Origin: Streptomyces ardesiacus
GTDB taxonomy: Bacteria > Actinomycetota > Actinomycetes > Streptomycetales > Streptomycetaceae
DNA: 64,000 bases
Direction of reading: 5' to 3'
NCBI RefSeq assembly: GCF_003112575.1
Contig: NZ_BEWC01000014.1
Coordinates: 52,693-116,692 of the forward strand
Positions 53,247 to 62,488 of this stretch are shown piece after piece (position 1 is the stretch's first letter; every line of letters begins with the position of its first letter). The translations under genes were made by a program, and so were the position numbers. Below the pieces are notes generated by a model, which was not told the DNA's origin, did not search any database, and was given only the letters and a program-made list of their open reading frames with translations.

Positions 53247-54215
53247 TCACCCCTCCTTCACGAAGCCCTTCTCCTTCATCCAGTCCAGCGCCACCTGGTG
53301 CGGGTCCTCGCCGTCGACGTCGACCTTCGCGTTCAGGGTCCGCGCGACGTCGTTGGTCAGCGCCTTGGTGACCGGGTCGAGGACGGACGCGATCGCCGGC
53401 CACTTCTTCAGGGTGGCCGTGCGGACCATGGGCGCCGCGTTGTAGTTCGGGAAGAACTTCCTGTCGTCCTCCATCACGACCAGGTTCATGGACTTGATCC
53501 GCCCGTCGGTGGTGTACACCTCGCCGTACGTACAGGCGCCCTTCGCGGTCTGGGTGTAGATGATGCCGGTGTCCATCTGCGTGATGTTCCCGGCGGGCAG
53601 CGACATGCCGTACGCCTTCTCCAGACCCGGCAGGCCGTCCGCGCGGTTGGCGAACTCGCCCTCCACGCACAGCGTCACCGCGCCGGGGTCGGACTTCGCC
53701 AGCTCCGCCACCTGCGACAGGTTCTTCGTCCGGTACTTCTTGTAGTTGGCCTGGTTCATCGCCAGCGCGTACGTGTTGTTCAGCCGGGCCGGCGGCAGCC
53801 ACGTCAGCCCCTTCTTCGCGTCGGCCTTCTTCACCGCCTCCCACTGCTGCTCGGGATTGGGGATCGGCCTGCTGTTCCCCAGGTACGTGATCCACGCGGT
53901 GCCCGTGTACTCGTACGTGGCGTCGGCGTCGCCGTTCTCCACCGCCGCGCGGGTGCCGACCGAGCCCTGGATGCCGGTGCGGTCGAGCACCTCCGCACCG
54001 GCCGCCTCGAAGGCGATGCCCATGATCGCGCCGAGGACCAACTGCTCGGTGAACTCCTTGGAGGTGACCGTCAGACTGGCGCCCTTCAACGGCTCCCCCT
54101 TGCCGATGGTGCCGGGCTTCACGTTGTCGACCATGGGGGAGCCGCTGGTCAGACCGCACCCGGCCGAGGCCGTGAGCAGCGCCGCGGCCAGCGTCCAGCA
54201 GGTACGCCGTCTCAT
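53247..54215 (-). CDS. Osmoprotectant (glycine betaine/choline) ABC transporter binding lipoprotein
   Basis: 322 residues; ATG overlaps the permease stop as ATGA, with GGAGG 6 nt upstream. Lipobox TASAGC puts the lipid on Cys20. The OpuAC-type fold is seen in LTVTSKEFTEQLVLGAIMGIAFEAAGAEV, GDADATYEYTGTAWITYLG and the aromatic residues that usually form the betaine cage. It captures quaternary ammonium compounds outside the cell. Last gene of the four-gene operon. Confidence 0.92.
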   Translation of the reverse strand: MRRRTCWTLAAALLTASAGCGLTSGSPMVDNVKPGTIGKGEPLKGASLTVTSKEFTEQLVLGAIMGIAFEAAGAEVLDRTGIQGSVGTRAAVENGDADATYEYTGTAWITYLGNSRPIPNPEQQWEAVKKADAKKGLTWLPPARLNNTYALAMNQANYKKYRTKNLSQVAELAKSDPGAVTLCVEGEFANRADGLPGLEKAYGMSLPAGNITQMDTGIIYTQTAKGACTYGEVYTTDGRIKSMNLVVMEDDRKFFPNYNAAPMVRTATLKKWPAIASVLDPVTKALTNDVARTLNAKVDVDGEDPHQVALDWMKEKGFVKEG

Positions 54216-55084
54216 GTGCCCACCTCCAGTCCCCGCGGACGCAGCAGCAGTTCGGCCAGCGAGGCCAGCCAGTCCACCAGCAGGGCGAGCGCGACGGTGA
54301 GGATCGAGCCCAGCACCAGCACCGGCATCCGCTGGCTGGTGATGCCGGTGGTGATCAGCACGCCCAGGCCACCGCCGCCGCCGAAGGTCGCCAGCGTCGC
54401 CGTACCGACGTTCAGGACGAGCGCCGTGCGCACCCCGGCCAGGATCAGCGGGACGGCCAGGGGGAGTTCGACCCGGGCGAGGACGCCCAGCGAGGACATG
54501 CCGATGCCGCGGGCCGCCTCCAGGAGCGTCGGGTCGTTCGCCTTCAGGCCGGCGATGGTGTTGGAGAGCACGGGCAGGACGGCGTAGATGATGATGCCGA
54601 TCAGAGCGGCCCGGCGGCCGATGCCCAGCCAGATCACCAGCAGCGCCAGCAGGCCGATCGCGGGCGTCGCCTGGCCCATGTTGGCGAACGCCATCGCGAA
54701 CGGGGTGGCCCTGCGGAACATCCGGCGGGTGAGCAGGATGCCCAGCGGGATCGCGATGATCAGTACGAAGAAGGTGGAGATCACCGTCAGCTGCACGTGC
54801 TGCCACAGCGCCTTGGTGACCTGTCCGTTGCCGAGGGCGTTGCGGGTGAGCGCGTCCAGGTCGGCCTGCCGGTACCACAGCCAGGTCGCCAGCAGTACGG
54901 CGATCAGGACGACGGGCAGGAAGGTCAGCTTGCGCCAGCCCACGCGGGGGGCGGCGGCCGCCGGGGCCGGCGGGGGAGTGCCGTCCTCCTCCTCGTCCAC
55001 GCCCTCGTCCCGGAAGGCGAGCCCCTTGACCTCGTGCTCGCCCGCCGGGCGGCGGCCGGGCACGCGCCGGGGAGTGCCGCTCAC
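54212..55084 (-). CDS. Osmoprotectant ABC transporter permease (second)
   Basis: 290 residues from GTG overlapping the ATPase stop as GTGA. About 70 hydrophilic residues (acidic, then Pro/Ala-rich) precede the first helix, longer than usual. Five to six membrane helices follow, with the EAA-type loop LLEAARGIGMSSLGVLARVELPLAVPLILAG (key residues EAARGIGM and ELP). It forms the channel with the permease encoded first in the operon. Confidence 0.92.
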   Translation of the reverse strand: MSGTPRRVPGRRPAGEHEVKGLAFRDEGVDEEEDGTPPPAPAAAAPRVGWRKLTFLPVVLIAVLLATWLWYRQADLDALTRNALGNGQVTKALWQHVQLTVISTFFVLIIAIPLGILLTRRMFRRATPFAMAFANMGQATPAIGLLALLVIWLGIGRRAALIGIIIYAVLPVLSNTIAGLKANDPTLLEAARGIGMSSLGVLARVELPLAVPLILAGVRTALVLNVGTATLATFGGGGGLGVLITTGITSQRMPVLVLGSILTVALALLVDWLASLAELLLRPRGLEVGT

Positions 55085-56346
55085 GCGCGGCCTCCGACCC
55101 CGCCGAAGCCCTCCTGCTCGGTGTGCGTCTGCGCGGCCCGGATCTCCTCGAGGTCGTGCTGGTGCTCCAGCGCGTCGAGCCGGTCGGCCTCCAGCAGTTC
55201 GTGCACGGAGTTCATCAGCGTCTCCATGTCCACGACGCCCTCGTACGCCCCGCGCCGCCCGGTGACCGCGACCCGCCCCGCGTTGTCGGTGAGCACCGCC
55301 TCCAGCGCGTCCCGCAGCGTCGCGTCCCGGGTCACCGTGTCGTGGACCAGCGTCCCGGCCCGCGCCAGCGAGCCCTTGGCCCGCATCAGGTCGCCGCGCC
55401 GCAGCCACTTGTAGGGGCGCCCGCGCCGGTCCAGGAGCAGGATCTCGTTGGTGCCCGACTCCCGCAGCCGGTCGAAGATGTGCTGGAGCGGGTCCTCCAC
55501 GGTCACCGTCGGGTAGTCGGTGATGCCGACGTCCCGCACCCGGGTGAGGTTCAGGCGTTTGAGGGCCGCGCCCGCGCCCACGAAGCCGGAGACGAAGTCG
55601 TCCGCCGGGTTGGTGAGGATCGCCTCCGGGGTGTCGAACTGCGCGATGTGGGAGCGTTCGCGCAGCACCGCGATCCGGTCGCCGATCTTGATCGCCTCGT
55701 CGAAGTCGTGGGTGACGAAGACGATCGTCTTGTGCAGCTCCCGCTGGAGCCGGATCAGCTCGTCCTGGAGGTGGTCCCGGGTGATCGGGTCGACCGCGCC
55801 GAACGGCTCGTCCATCAGCAGCACCGGCGGATCGGCCGCCAGCGCCCGCGCCACGCCCACCCGTTGCTGCTGGCCGCCGGAGAGCTGGCGCGGGTAGCGG
55901 CCGTGGAACTCCCCGGCGTCCAGCCCGACCAGGTCCAGCATCTCCTCCACCCGTGAGCGGATGCGGGACTTGGACCAGCCGATCATCTTCGGCACCAGCG
56001 CGATGTTCTGCGCGACGGTCATGTGCGGGAAGAGACCGGAGGACTGGATCGCGTAGCCGACCTTGCGGCGCAGCTTCACCGGGTCGATGTCGGTGACGTC
56101 CTCGCCGTTGATGCGGATGCGTCCGCCGCTGGGCTCGATCAGCCGGTTGATCATCTTCAGGGTGGTGGACTTCCCGCAGCCCGAGGGGCCCACGAAGATG
56201 ACCGTCTCCCCGGCCTTGATCTCCATCGACACGTTCTCGACGGCGGGCTGCGGATTGCCCGGGTAGAGCTTGGTGAGGGACTCCAGCTCGATGGTCGCAC
56301 CGGTGGTGTGGTCCGGCGCCGCGGCGCCCTCGTCGTTCTCAGACAC
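55081..56346 (-). CDS. Osmoprotectant ABC transporter ATPase with CBS domains
   Basis: 421 residues from GTG, overlapping the upstream permease by 8 nt. Walker A GPSGCGKST (53-61), signature LSGGQ (154-158), Walker B LLMDEP (175-180). After the ATPase domain, residues about 270-400 carry a CBS pair (GITDYPTVTVEDPLQHIFDRLRES..., VVDMETLMNSVHELL), which in OpuA-type transporters senses ionic strength and gates activity. It powers both permeases. Confidence 0.94.
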   Translation of the reverse strand: MSENDEGAAAPDHTTGATIELESLTKLYPGNPQPAVENVSMEIKAGETVIFVGPSGCGKSTTLKMINRLIEPSGGRIRINGEDVTDIDPVKLRRKVGYAIQSSGLFPHMTVAQNIALVPKMIGWSKSRIRSRVEEMLDLVGLDAGEFHGRYPRQLSGGQQQRVGVARALAADPPVLLMDEPFGAVDPITRDHLQDELIRLQRELHKTIVFVTHDFDEAIKIGDRIAVLRERSHIAQFDTPEAILTNPADDFVSGFVGAGAALKRLNLTRVRDVGITDYPTVTVEDPLQHIFDRLRESGTNEILLLDRRGRPYKWLRRGDLMRAKGSLARAGTLVHDTVTRDATLRDALEAVLTDNAGRVAVTGRRGAYEGVVDMETLMNSVHELLEADRLDALEHQHDLEEIRAAQTHTEQEGFGGVGGRA

Positions 56347-56986
56347 GGATCCCCCTCGAAATGGTCAGCCGTCCCAGCAGCACGTACGCCGCGTCGAACA
56401 GCAGGGCCAGGACGATGATCCCGAGCGTCCCCGCGAGGACCTGGTTCAGCGCGTTCTTGCTGCCCAGTGAGGCGATCCCGCGGAAGATCTCGTTGCCGAG
56501 TCCCGGTCCGGAGGCGAAGGCGGCGATCGCCGCGATCCCCATCAGCATCTGCGTGGAGACCCGGATGCCGGTCAGGATCGGCGGCCAGGCCAGCGGCAGC
56601 TCCACCCGCAACAACCGTGCCGGGCGCGACATCCCGATGCCCTTGGCCGCGTCCACCAGCGACGGGTCGACCCCGCGCAGGCCCACGATCGCGTTGCGCA
56701 CGATCGGCAGCAGCCCGTACAGGGTCAGCGCGGTCACCGTCGGCGGCACGCCGAGCCCCAGGACCGGGATGAGCAGACCGATCATGGCCAGCGACGGGAT
56801 GGTGAGGATCGTCGACGTGGAGAGGGTCGCCAGGTTCCCGGCCCACTCGCTGCGGTAGGTGACGACGCCGATCAGGACCCCGAGCAGGGTCGCCGCCACC
56901 ATGCACTGGAGGACCGCGCTGGCGTGCTGCGAGGCGTCGGCGAGCAACTGCTGGTGGCGGTCGCTCAGGTACTCCCAGAAGTCCAC
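56339..56986 (-). CDS. Osmoprotectant ABC transporter permease (first)
   Basis: 215 residues from GTG with GGAGGTGAGG upstream; first gene of the operon. Five membrane helices and the EAA-like loop VDAAKGIGMSRPARLLRVELPLAWPPILTG (key residues AAKGIGM and ELP). The short length is normal for OpuBB/OpuBD-type subunits. The 34-bp gap to the upstream AsnC gene stop leaves little space for a promoter, so the promoter may lie in the asnC gene or the two may be cotranscribed. Confidence 0.93.
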   Translation of the reverse strand: MDFWEYLSDRHQQLLADASQHASAVLQCMVAATLLGVLIGVVTYRSEWAGNLATLSTSTILTIPSLAMIGLLIPVLGLGVPPTVTALTLYGLLPIVRNAIVGLRGVDPSLVDAAKGIGMSRPARLLRVELPLAWPPILTGIRVSTQMLMGIAAIAAFASGPGLGNEIFRGIASLGSKNALNQVLAGTLGIIVLALLFDAAYVLLGRLTISRGIRV

Positions 56987-57020
56987 GTCCCCTCACCTCC
57001 GGGTTGGGGCCGGCCCGGCC

Positions 57021-57512
57021 TCAGTCGTGTCCGCCGCTGTCCTGGGCCGCCTGCTCCACCAGCGGGATGATCCGCAGCGGAACCGGGTTCTCCATGACGA
57101 TCGCCGTGGCGGCCCGGACGATGCCATCAAAACCGACAACCCGGTCGATCACCCGCTGGAGATCGGCGTTCGAGCGGGCCACCAGACGGCACAGCATGTC
57201 CCCGGTACCGGTCGTGGTGTGCAGCTCCAGGACCTCCGGCACCGACGTCAAGTGCGCCCGTACGTCGGCCCCTTGACCCTGCCGGATCTCCAGTGTCGCG
57301 AACGCGGTCACCGGGTAGCCGAGGGCCGCGGGGTCCACCTCCGGACCGAAACCGCGGATGACTCCGTTCGACTGAAGCCGGTCCAGCCGCGCCTGCGCCG
57401 TGCCGCGCGCCACCCCCAGCCGCCGGGACATCTCCAGCACCCCGATCCGCGGCTCCCGCGCCAGCAGAGCGATGATCCGCCCGTCCAGCCGGTCGATTCC
57501 CCTGCCCGCCAC
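57021..57512 (-). CDS. AsnC/Lrp-family transcriptional regulator
   Basis: 163 residues from GTG at 57512, chosen because GGGAGG then has a 9-nt spacing; a GTG 9 nt upstream would sit on the ribosome-binding site. HTH domain about residues 5-55 (IDRLDGRIIALLAREPRIGVLEMSRRLGVARGTAQARLDRL, in part), then the RAM ligand domain with VTAFATLEI and GTGDMLCRLVARS. It is divergent from hppD with a 126-bp spacer holding two palindromes, and likely responds to an aromatic amino acid or related compound to control tyrosine breakdown. Confidence 0.92.
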   Translation of the reverse strand: MAGRGIDRLDGRIIALLAREPRIGVLEMSRRLGVARGTAQARLDRLQSNGVIRGFGPEVDPAALGYPVTAFATLEIRQGQGADVRAHLTSVPEVLELHTTTGTGDMLCRLVARSNADLQRVIDRVVGFDGIVRAATAIVMENPVPLRIIPLVEQAAQDSGGHD

Positions 57513-57569
57513 GCCCCTCACCCTCCCGGCTGGTCATCCTGTACACATCGCCCGCCGCGACCGGCGTAC

Positions 57570-57608
57570 CACTGGTCAGGTTGCCCAGTGAAAACGCAAA
57601 CTATTGCG
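57570..57608. promoter_or_regulatory. Two inverted repeats in the asnC-hppD spacer
   Basis: CACTGG-N9-CCAGTG (57570-57590) and CGCAA-ACTA-TTGCG (57595-57608), both perfect, lie 31-69 bp before the hppD ATG. TTGCG-centred palindromes are plausible targets for an Lrp/AsnC dimer; the second overlaps where a promoter is expected. Confidence 0.5.
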
Positions 57609-57638
57609 CACCTTGCGGAGGCGGGAGAACCTGCGGCT

Positions 57639-58784
57639 ATGACGCAGACCACACACCACACTCCCGACACCGCCCGGCAGGCCGATCCCTTCCCGGTCAA
57701 GGGAATGGACGCGGTCGTCTTCGCCGTGGGCAACGCCAAGCAGGCCGCGCACTACTACTCCACCGCCTTCGGCATGACGCTGGTCGCGTACTCCGGACCG
57801 GAGAACGGCAGCCGGGAGACCGCGAGCTACGTCCTGGAGAGCGGCTCCGCCCGCTTCGTGTTCACCTCGGTGATCAAGCCCGCCACCGACTGGGGCCGCT
57901 TCCTCGCCCAGCACGTGGCCGAGCACGGCGACGGCGTCGTCGACCTCGCCATCGAGGTCCCGGACGCGCGCGCCGCCCACGCCTACGCCGTCGAGCACGG
58001 CGCCCGTTCGCTCGCCGAGCCGCACGAGGTCAAGGACGAGCACGGCACCGTCGTCCTCGCCGCCATCGCCACCTACGGCGAGACCCGGCACACCCTCGTC
58101 GAGCGCACCGGCTACGACGGCCCCTACCTGCCCGGCTTCGTCGCCGCCAAGCCGATGGTCGCCCCGCCCGAGAAGCGGGTCTTCCAGGCCGTGGACCACT
58201 GTGTCGGCAACGTCGAGCTCGGCCGCATGAACGAGTGGGTCGGCTTCTACAACAAGGTCATGGGCTTCACGAACATGAAGGAGTTCGTGGGCGACGACAT
58301 CGCCACCGAGTACAGCGCGCTGATGTCCAAGGTGGTCGCGGACGGCACGCTCAAGGTCAAGTTCCCGATCAACGAGCCCGCCGTCGCCAAGAAGAAGTCC
58401 CAGATCGACGAGTACCTGGAGTTCTACGGCGGCGCCGGCGTCCAGCACATCGCGCTGAACACCAACGACATCGTGGCGACCGTCCGCGCGATGAAGGCGG
58501 CCGGCGTCGAGTTCCTGGACACTCCCGACTCGTACTACGACACGCTCGGCGAGTGGGCCGGCGAGACCCGGGTGCCCGTCGACGTCCTGCGCGAGCTGAA
58601 GATCCTCGTCGACCGCGACGAGGACGGCTACCTGCTGCAGATCTTCACCAAGCCGGTCCAGGACCGCCCGACCGTCTTCTTCGAGATGATCGAGCGCCAC
58701 GGCTCGATGGGCTTCGGCAAGGGCAACTTCAAGGCCCTGTTCGAGGCGATCGAGCGCGAGCAGGAGAAGCGCGGCAACCTCTGA
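57639..58784 (+). CDS. hppD: 4-hydroxyphenylpyruvate dioxygenase
   Basis: 381 residues. It turns 4-hydroxyphenylpyruvate into homogentisate, the second step of tyrosine catabolism and the route to ochronotic brown pigment. The iron ligands fall at His187 (VDHCVGN), His270 (VQHIALN) and Glu349 (FFEMIER), the same numbers as in the S. avermitilis enzyme. The N-terminal vicinal oxygen chelate half lacks metal residues, as usual. Start ATG agrees with that alignment. Probably regulated by the divergent AsnC-type protein. Confidence 0.98.
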   Translation: MTQTTHHTPDTARQADPFPVKGMDAVVFAVGNAKQAAHYYSTAFGMTLVAYSGPENGSRETASYVLESGSARFVFTSVIKPATDWGRFLAQHVAEHGDGVVDLAIEVPDARAAHAYAVEHGARSLAEPHEVKDEHGTVVLAAIATYGETRHTLVERTGYDGPYLPGFVAAKPMVAPPEKRVFQAVDHCVGNVELGRMNEWVGFYNKVMGFTNMKEFVGDDIATEYSALMSKVVADGTLKVKFPINEPAVAKKKSQIDEYLEFYGGAGVQHIALNTNDIVATVRAMKAAGVEFLDTPDSYYDTLGEWAGETRVPVDVLRELKILVDRDEDGYLLQIFTKPVQDRPTVFFEMIERHGSMGFGKGNFKALFEAIEREQEKRGNL

Positions 58785-58796
58785 CCCGTACGCGCG

Positions 58797-60296
58797 CTAG
58801 CCGGGCGGGCCCTCCACCGGGGGCTCGCCCAGCTCCGCCAGCAGCCGCTTCGCCTCCGGCACCCGCAGCGGGGAGAAGTACGGGTTGAGGGTCAGCGCCT
58901 CCCGCAGGTGCCGCCGCGCGGGCCCGGTGCGCTCCAGCGCCCGCTCGATCACGCCCCGGTGGAACACGTGCAGCGCGCTGCGCACGCCGCCGCCCTTGTC
59001 GCCGTCGGTCGCGATCGTCGCGAACTCCAGTGCCTCCTCGTCCTCGCCGGTGCGGTGCAGCGCCCAGCCCAGCGCGTCGGCGACCGCGGTCCCCGGCTGG
59101 CGCCCCCACTCCACCCGCAGCAGCCGCACCGCCTCGGCCGGATCGCCGTGGTCCGCCTCCAGCCGTCCCAGCGTCAGCGCCTCGTTGGCCCCGGCCTCCT
59201 CGGCGTCCCGCGCCCGCTCCCGCAGCAGGTCGTACTCCACCCGCGCCGCCTGTCCGAGGCCCAGCGACTCGTACAGCTCGCCCAGCTCCATCGCGTACGG
59301 CGGACTCGGCCGCTTGGCCAGCGCCGCCTGGTACGCCGACAGCGCCTCCGTGGTGCGGCCCAGCGCCGCCAGCGCCCGGCCCTGCCCGGCCTGGGCGGCC
59401 CGCTGGTCCGGGTCGGTGCGCAACGCCTCCTGGAAGAACCGCAGCGCCTCCTCCCGGTCGCCGCGCTCGAAGGCCAGCCGTCCGGCCTGCTCCAGGTAGG
59501 CCGCCCGTTCGGCCGGCGTCCCGGCCGAGGCCGCCGCGTCCGAGATCCGTGCCGCCGCGTCCTCCCGCCAGCCCCGGTCCCAGTAGACGCCGGCCGCCAG
59601 CGCCCCGGCCGCCGGGGCGCCCGGGCGCAGCTCCAGCACCTTGTCCAGGGCCCGGCCCGCGCCCTTGCCGTCGCCCAGCCCCGTGTACGCGTCGACCAGC
59701 ACGGCGTGTGCCGTCCACCGCTTCGGCGCCGCCTTCACCGCGCTCTCGCCCCACTTCTTCGCCGCCGGGAAGTCCCTGCGCGCGACCGCCAGCGCCGCCA
59801 GCCCCTCCAGGGCCTGCGGATTGCGCCCGGGCCCCGTCTTCAGCGAGGTGCGCAGCGCCTGCTCGGCCTTCGGCCAGTTCGCGGCGTCCGCCGTCCGGCG
59901 GCCCTGCTCGACGTAGGCCGCGCCGAGCACCGCCCACGACACCCCGTCCCGCGGATGCGCCCGCAGATGGGTCTCCCGGTCGCCGATCAGCGCCGCCAGG
60001 TCCGGCAGCGCGGCGGGCACGCCCGTGGTGACCGCGCCCCGGGCGAGCGCCGCGGGCCCCGGCGCGGGCGGGGGAGCCTCGCGTCCGTCCCAGGGCGCCA
60101 GGAGAACCAGGGCCCCGCCGCCGAGCACGGCGGCTGCGGCGACGGAGGCGATCAGCACGCGGCGCCCGCGGCGCGGCCGTCGTCCGTCCCCGGTCCGCAT
60201 CCGCCCGGCGTCCTCGCCCTCTCCGCCGTCTCCGCCGTCGGCGCCGTCGGCGGCGTCCGTGGTGTCCATGGCCTTCGTGCCGTTCATGGCGCTCAC
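58797..60296 (-). CDS. Membrane-anchored TPR-repeat protein
   Basis: 499 residues from GTG (ATG 9 nt later also possible; no clear ribosome-binding site). An acidic Gly/Asp start and a basic patch precede one membrane helix (about 47-66), then a run of tetratricopeptide-like helices to the end, with units such as YLEQAGRLAFERGDREEALRFFQEALRTDP and ALAALGRTTEALSAYQAALAKRP (partly quoted). TPR scaffolds mediate protein contacts; the partner is unknown. It converges on hppD with only a 12-bp gap. Confidence 0.85.
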   Translation of the reverse strand: MSAMNGTKAMDTTDAADGADGGDGGEGEDAGRMRTGDGRRPRRGRRVLIASVAAAAVLGGGALVLLAPWDGREAPPPAPGPAALARGAVTTGVPAALPDLAALIGDRETHLRAHPRDGVSWAVLGAAYVEQGRRTADAANWPKAEQALRTSLKTGPGRNPQALEGLAALAVARRDFPAAKKWGESAVKAAPKRWTAHAVLVDAYTGLGDGKGAGRALDKVLELRPGAPAAGALAAGVYWDRGWREDAAARISDAAASAGTPAERAAYLEQAGRLAFERGDREEALRFFQEALRTDPDQRAAQAGQGRALAALGRTTEALSAYQAALAKRPSPPYAMELGELYESLGLGQAARVEYDLLRERARDAEEAGANEALTLGRLEADHGDPAEAVRLLRVEWGRQPGTAVADALGWALHRTGEDEEALEFATIATDGDKGGGVRSALHVFHRGVIERALERTGPARRHLREALTLNPYFSPLRVPEAKRLLAELGEPPVEGPPG

Positions 60297-60385
60297 TGTG
60301 CGCCAATACGACGATCACACCGGGCAGGCGACGGGTGCCGTCCACGGGGTTCACACCGATGGCCGTGGGATGCGAGCCTGTGATC

Positions 60386-61804
60386 ATGAGCCGTATCGAA
60401 GCGCCTCGCGACGAAGACGACGCAGCCGCAGCGGTCACCGGCACGCTCGTCGACCGGCTGCGCGCCGGGCTGCCCGCCGGTTCCGTCCTCACCGACCCCG
60501 ACGTCACCGCCTCCTACGCCCACGACATGGCCAGCTTCTGCCCGGCCGGCGCCCCCGCCGTGGTCGTCCTGCCGCGCACCGTGGAGGAGGTCCAGCACGT
60601 CATGCGCACCGCCACCGCGCTGCGCGTGCCGGTGGTCCCGCAGGGCGCCCGCACCGGCCTGTCCGGCGCGGCCAACGCCACCGACGGCTGCGTGGTTCTC
60701 TCCCTGACGAAGATGGACCGCATCCTGGAGATCAACCCGGTCGACCGCGTCGCCGTCGTCGAACCGGGCGTCGTCAACGCCACGCTCTCCCGCGCGGTCG
60801 ACGCACACGGCCTCTACTACCCTCCCGACCCCTCCAGTTGGGAGATGTGCACCATCGGCGGCAACATCGGCACCGCCTCCGGCGGGCTGTGCTGCGTCAA
60901 GTACGGGGTGACCGCCGAGTACGTCCTCGGCCTCGACGTCGTCCTCGCCGACGGCCGCCTGATGTCCACCGGCCGACGCACCGCCAAGGGCGTCGCCGGG
61001 TACGACCTCACCCGGCTCTTCGTCGGCTCCGAGGGCTCCCTCGGCATCGTCGTACGGGCCGTCCTGGCGCTGCGTCCCAAGCCGCCCGCGCAACTGGTGC
61101 TGGCCGCCGAGTTCGCCTCCGCGTCGGCCGCCTGCGACGCGATCTGCCGGATCATGGAAGGGGGCCACGTCCCCTCCCTCCTCGAACTGATGGACCGTAC
61201 GACCGTCAAGGCGGTCAACGACCTCGCCCACATGGGCCTGCCGGAGACCACCGAGGCCCTCCTCCTCGCCGCCTTCGACACCACCGACCCGGCCGCCGAC
61301 CTCGCCGCCGTCGGCGCGCTGTGCGAGGCCGCCGGCGCCACCCAGGTGGTCCCCGCCGAGGACGCCGCCGAGTCCGAACTCCTCCTCCAGGCCCGGCGCC
61401 TGTCCCTCACCGCCCTCGAAGCCGTCAAGGGCACCACGATGATCGACGACGTGTGCGTGCCCCGCTCCCGGCTGGGCGAGATGCTGGAGGGCGTCGACCG
61501 GATCGCCGCGAAGTACGGCCTGACCATCGGCGTCTGCGCCCACGCGGGCGACGGCAACACCCACCCGACGGTCTGCTTCGACGCCTTGGACCCCGACGAG
61601 TCCCGGCGGGCGCGCGAGTCCTTCGACGAGATCATGGCCCTCGGACTGGAACTCGACGGCACCATCACCGGCGAGCACGGCGTGGGCGTCCTGAAGAAGG
61701 AGTGGCTGGCGCGGGAGATCGGTCCGGTGGGGCTGGAGATGCAGCGGGCCGTCAAACAGGTCTTCGACCCGCTGGGCATCCTCAACCCCGGCAAACTCTT
61801 CTGA
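60386..61804 (+). CDS. FAD-linked oxidase (GlcD/D-lactate dehydrogenase type)
   Basis: 472 residues from ATG (MSRIEAPRDED). FAD-binding domain about 45-225: VPVVPQGARTGLSGAANATDG, then GGNIGTASGGLCCVKYG and GSEGSLGIV, typical of FAD-binding type 4 oxidases. C-terminal domain with HAGDGNTHP and GEHGVGVLKKEWL, the substrate and flavin-contacting signature of glycolate/D-lactate oxidases. Likely a D-2-hydroxyacid dehydrogenase; substrate not fixed. No iron-sulfur partner gene (GlcF) is adjacent. Convergent with ssgG at 13 bp. Confidence 0.92.
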   Translation: MSRIEAPRDEDDAAAAVTGTLVDRLRAGLPAGSVLTDPDVTASYAHDMASFCPAGAPAVVVLPRTVEEVQHVMRTATALRVPVVPQGARTGLSGAANATDGCVVLSLTKMDRILEINPVDRVAVVEPGVVNATLSRAVDAHGLYYPPDPSSWEMCTIGGNIGTASGGLCCVKYGVTAEYVLGLDVVLADGRLMSTGRRTAKGVAGYDLTRLFVGSEGSLGIVVRAVLALRPKPPAQLVLAAEFASASAACDAICRIMEGGHVPSLLELMDRTTVKAVNDLAHMGLPETTEALLLAAFDTTDPAADLAAVGALCEAAGATQVVPAEDAAESELLLQARRLSLTALEAVKGTTMIDDVCVPRSRLGEMLEGVDRIAAKYGLTIGVCAHAGDGNTHPTVCFDALDPDESRRARESFDEIMALGLELDGTITGEHGVGVLKKEWLAREIGPVGLEMQRAVKQVFDPLGILNPGKLF

Positions 61805-61817
61805 GCCCCTCCGCTCC

Positions 61818-62255
61818 TCACCGGGCGAGCAACTCCGCCAACCCGTCGTCGATGCCCAGCCGCGCGCCCTCCGTGCCCGGCGCCACCGCCCGCAGGGTCC
61901 GCTCCAGCCAGGCCGACACCTGCGGGGTGGGCGCCTCCAGGAGGGCGTCGCCGTCCGGGCTGCTGAGCGCGACCAGGACGACGCTGCGGCCGTCCGTCTT
62001 CGACGGCCACACCCGCACGTCCCCGTGCCCGGACGGCCGGAAGACGCCCTCCACCAGCAGGTCGCGGGCGAACGTCCAGTGCACCGGGTGGCCGGAGTCG
62101 ATGTGGAAGGTGATGTGGACGGCGTAGGGATCGTCGGTGTGGTAGGCGAGCCGGGCCGGCACCGGGATGCCGTGCTCGGGCGACAGGATGAGCCGCAGCT
62201 CCAGCTCGCGTTCCACGACGGCGGGGCGGGCGTGACCAGTGGGGTCGGTGTGCAT
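61818..62255 (-). CDS. ssgG: SsgA-like sporulation/cell-division protein SsgG
   Basis: 145 residues from ATG with AGAGGAA 8 nt upstream. The SsgA-like fold shows VVERELELRLILSPEHGIPVPARLAYHTDDPYAVHITFH (key: VPARLAY, DPYAVHI), VHWTFARDLLVEG and a final acidic helix. These proteins exist only in sporulating actinomycetes and steer FtsZ and septum placement. Naming as ssgG is based on the gene neighbourhood remembered from S. coelicolor; the family itself is certain. Confidence 0.88.
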   Translation of the reverse strand: MHTDPTGHARPAVVERELELRLILSPEHGIPVPARLAYHTDDPYAVHITFHIDSGHPVHWTFARDLLVEGVFRPSGHGDVRVWPSKTDGRSVVLVALSSPDGDALLEAPTPQVSAWLERTLRAVAPGTEGARLGIDDGLAELLAR

Positions 62256-62488
62256 GGCGGGTTCCTCTCCCGTGTCTCGTTGGGTCCTTGCCCAGGGAGA
62301 GCGGCCGCAGGCCGGAGCATTACGCGGGTTCGCGGAACTTTTTTCCGAACCCCGGTCCGGGTGTGAAGGTCCGGGCACGAGGTTGCCCGGAAAGGGGTGG
62401 GTACGGCGGGACCGGCGGTGCGGATTGCGCCCGTCTGATAGATGTTGGAGCCCCCTATCAACCCCCGAGCAGATACGGGACGACGGAC

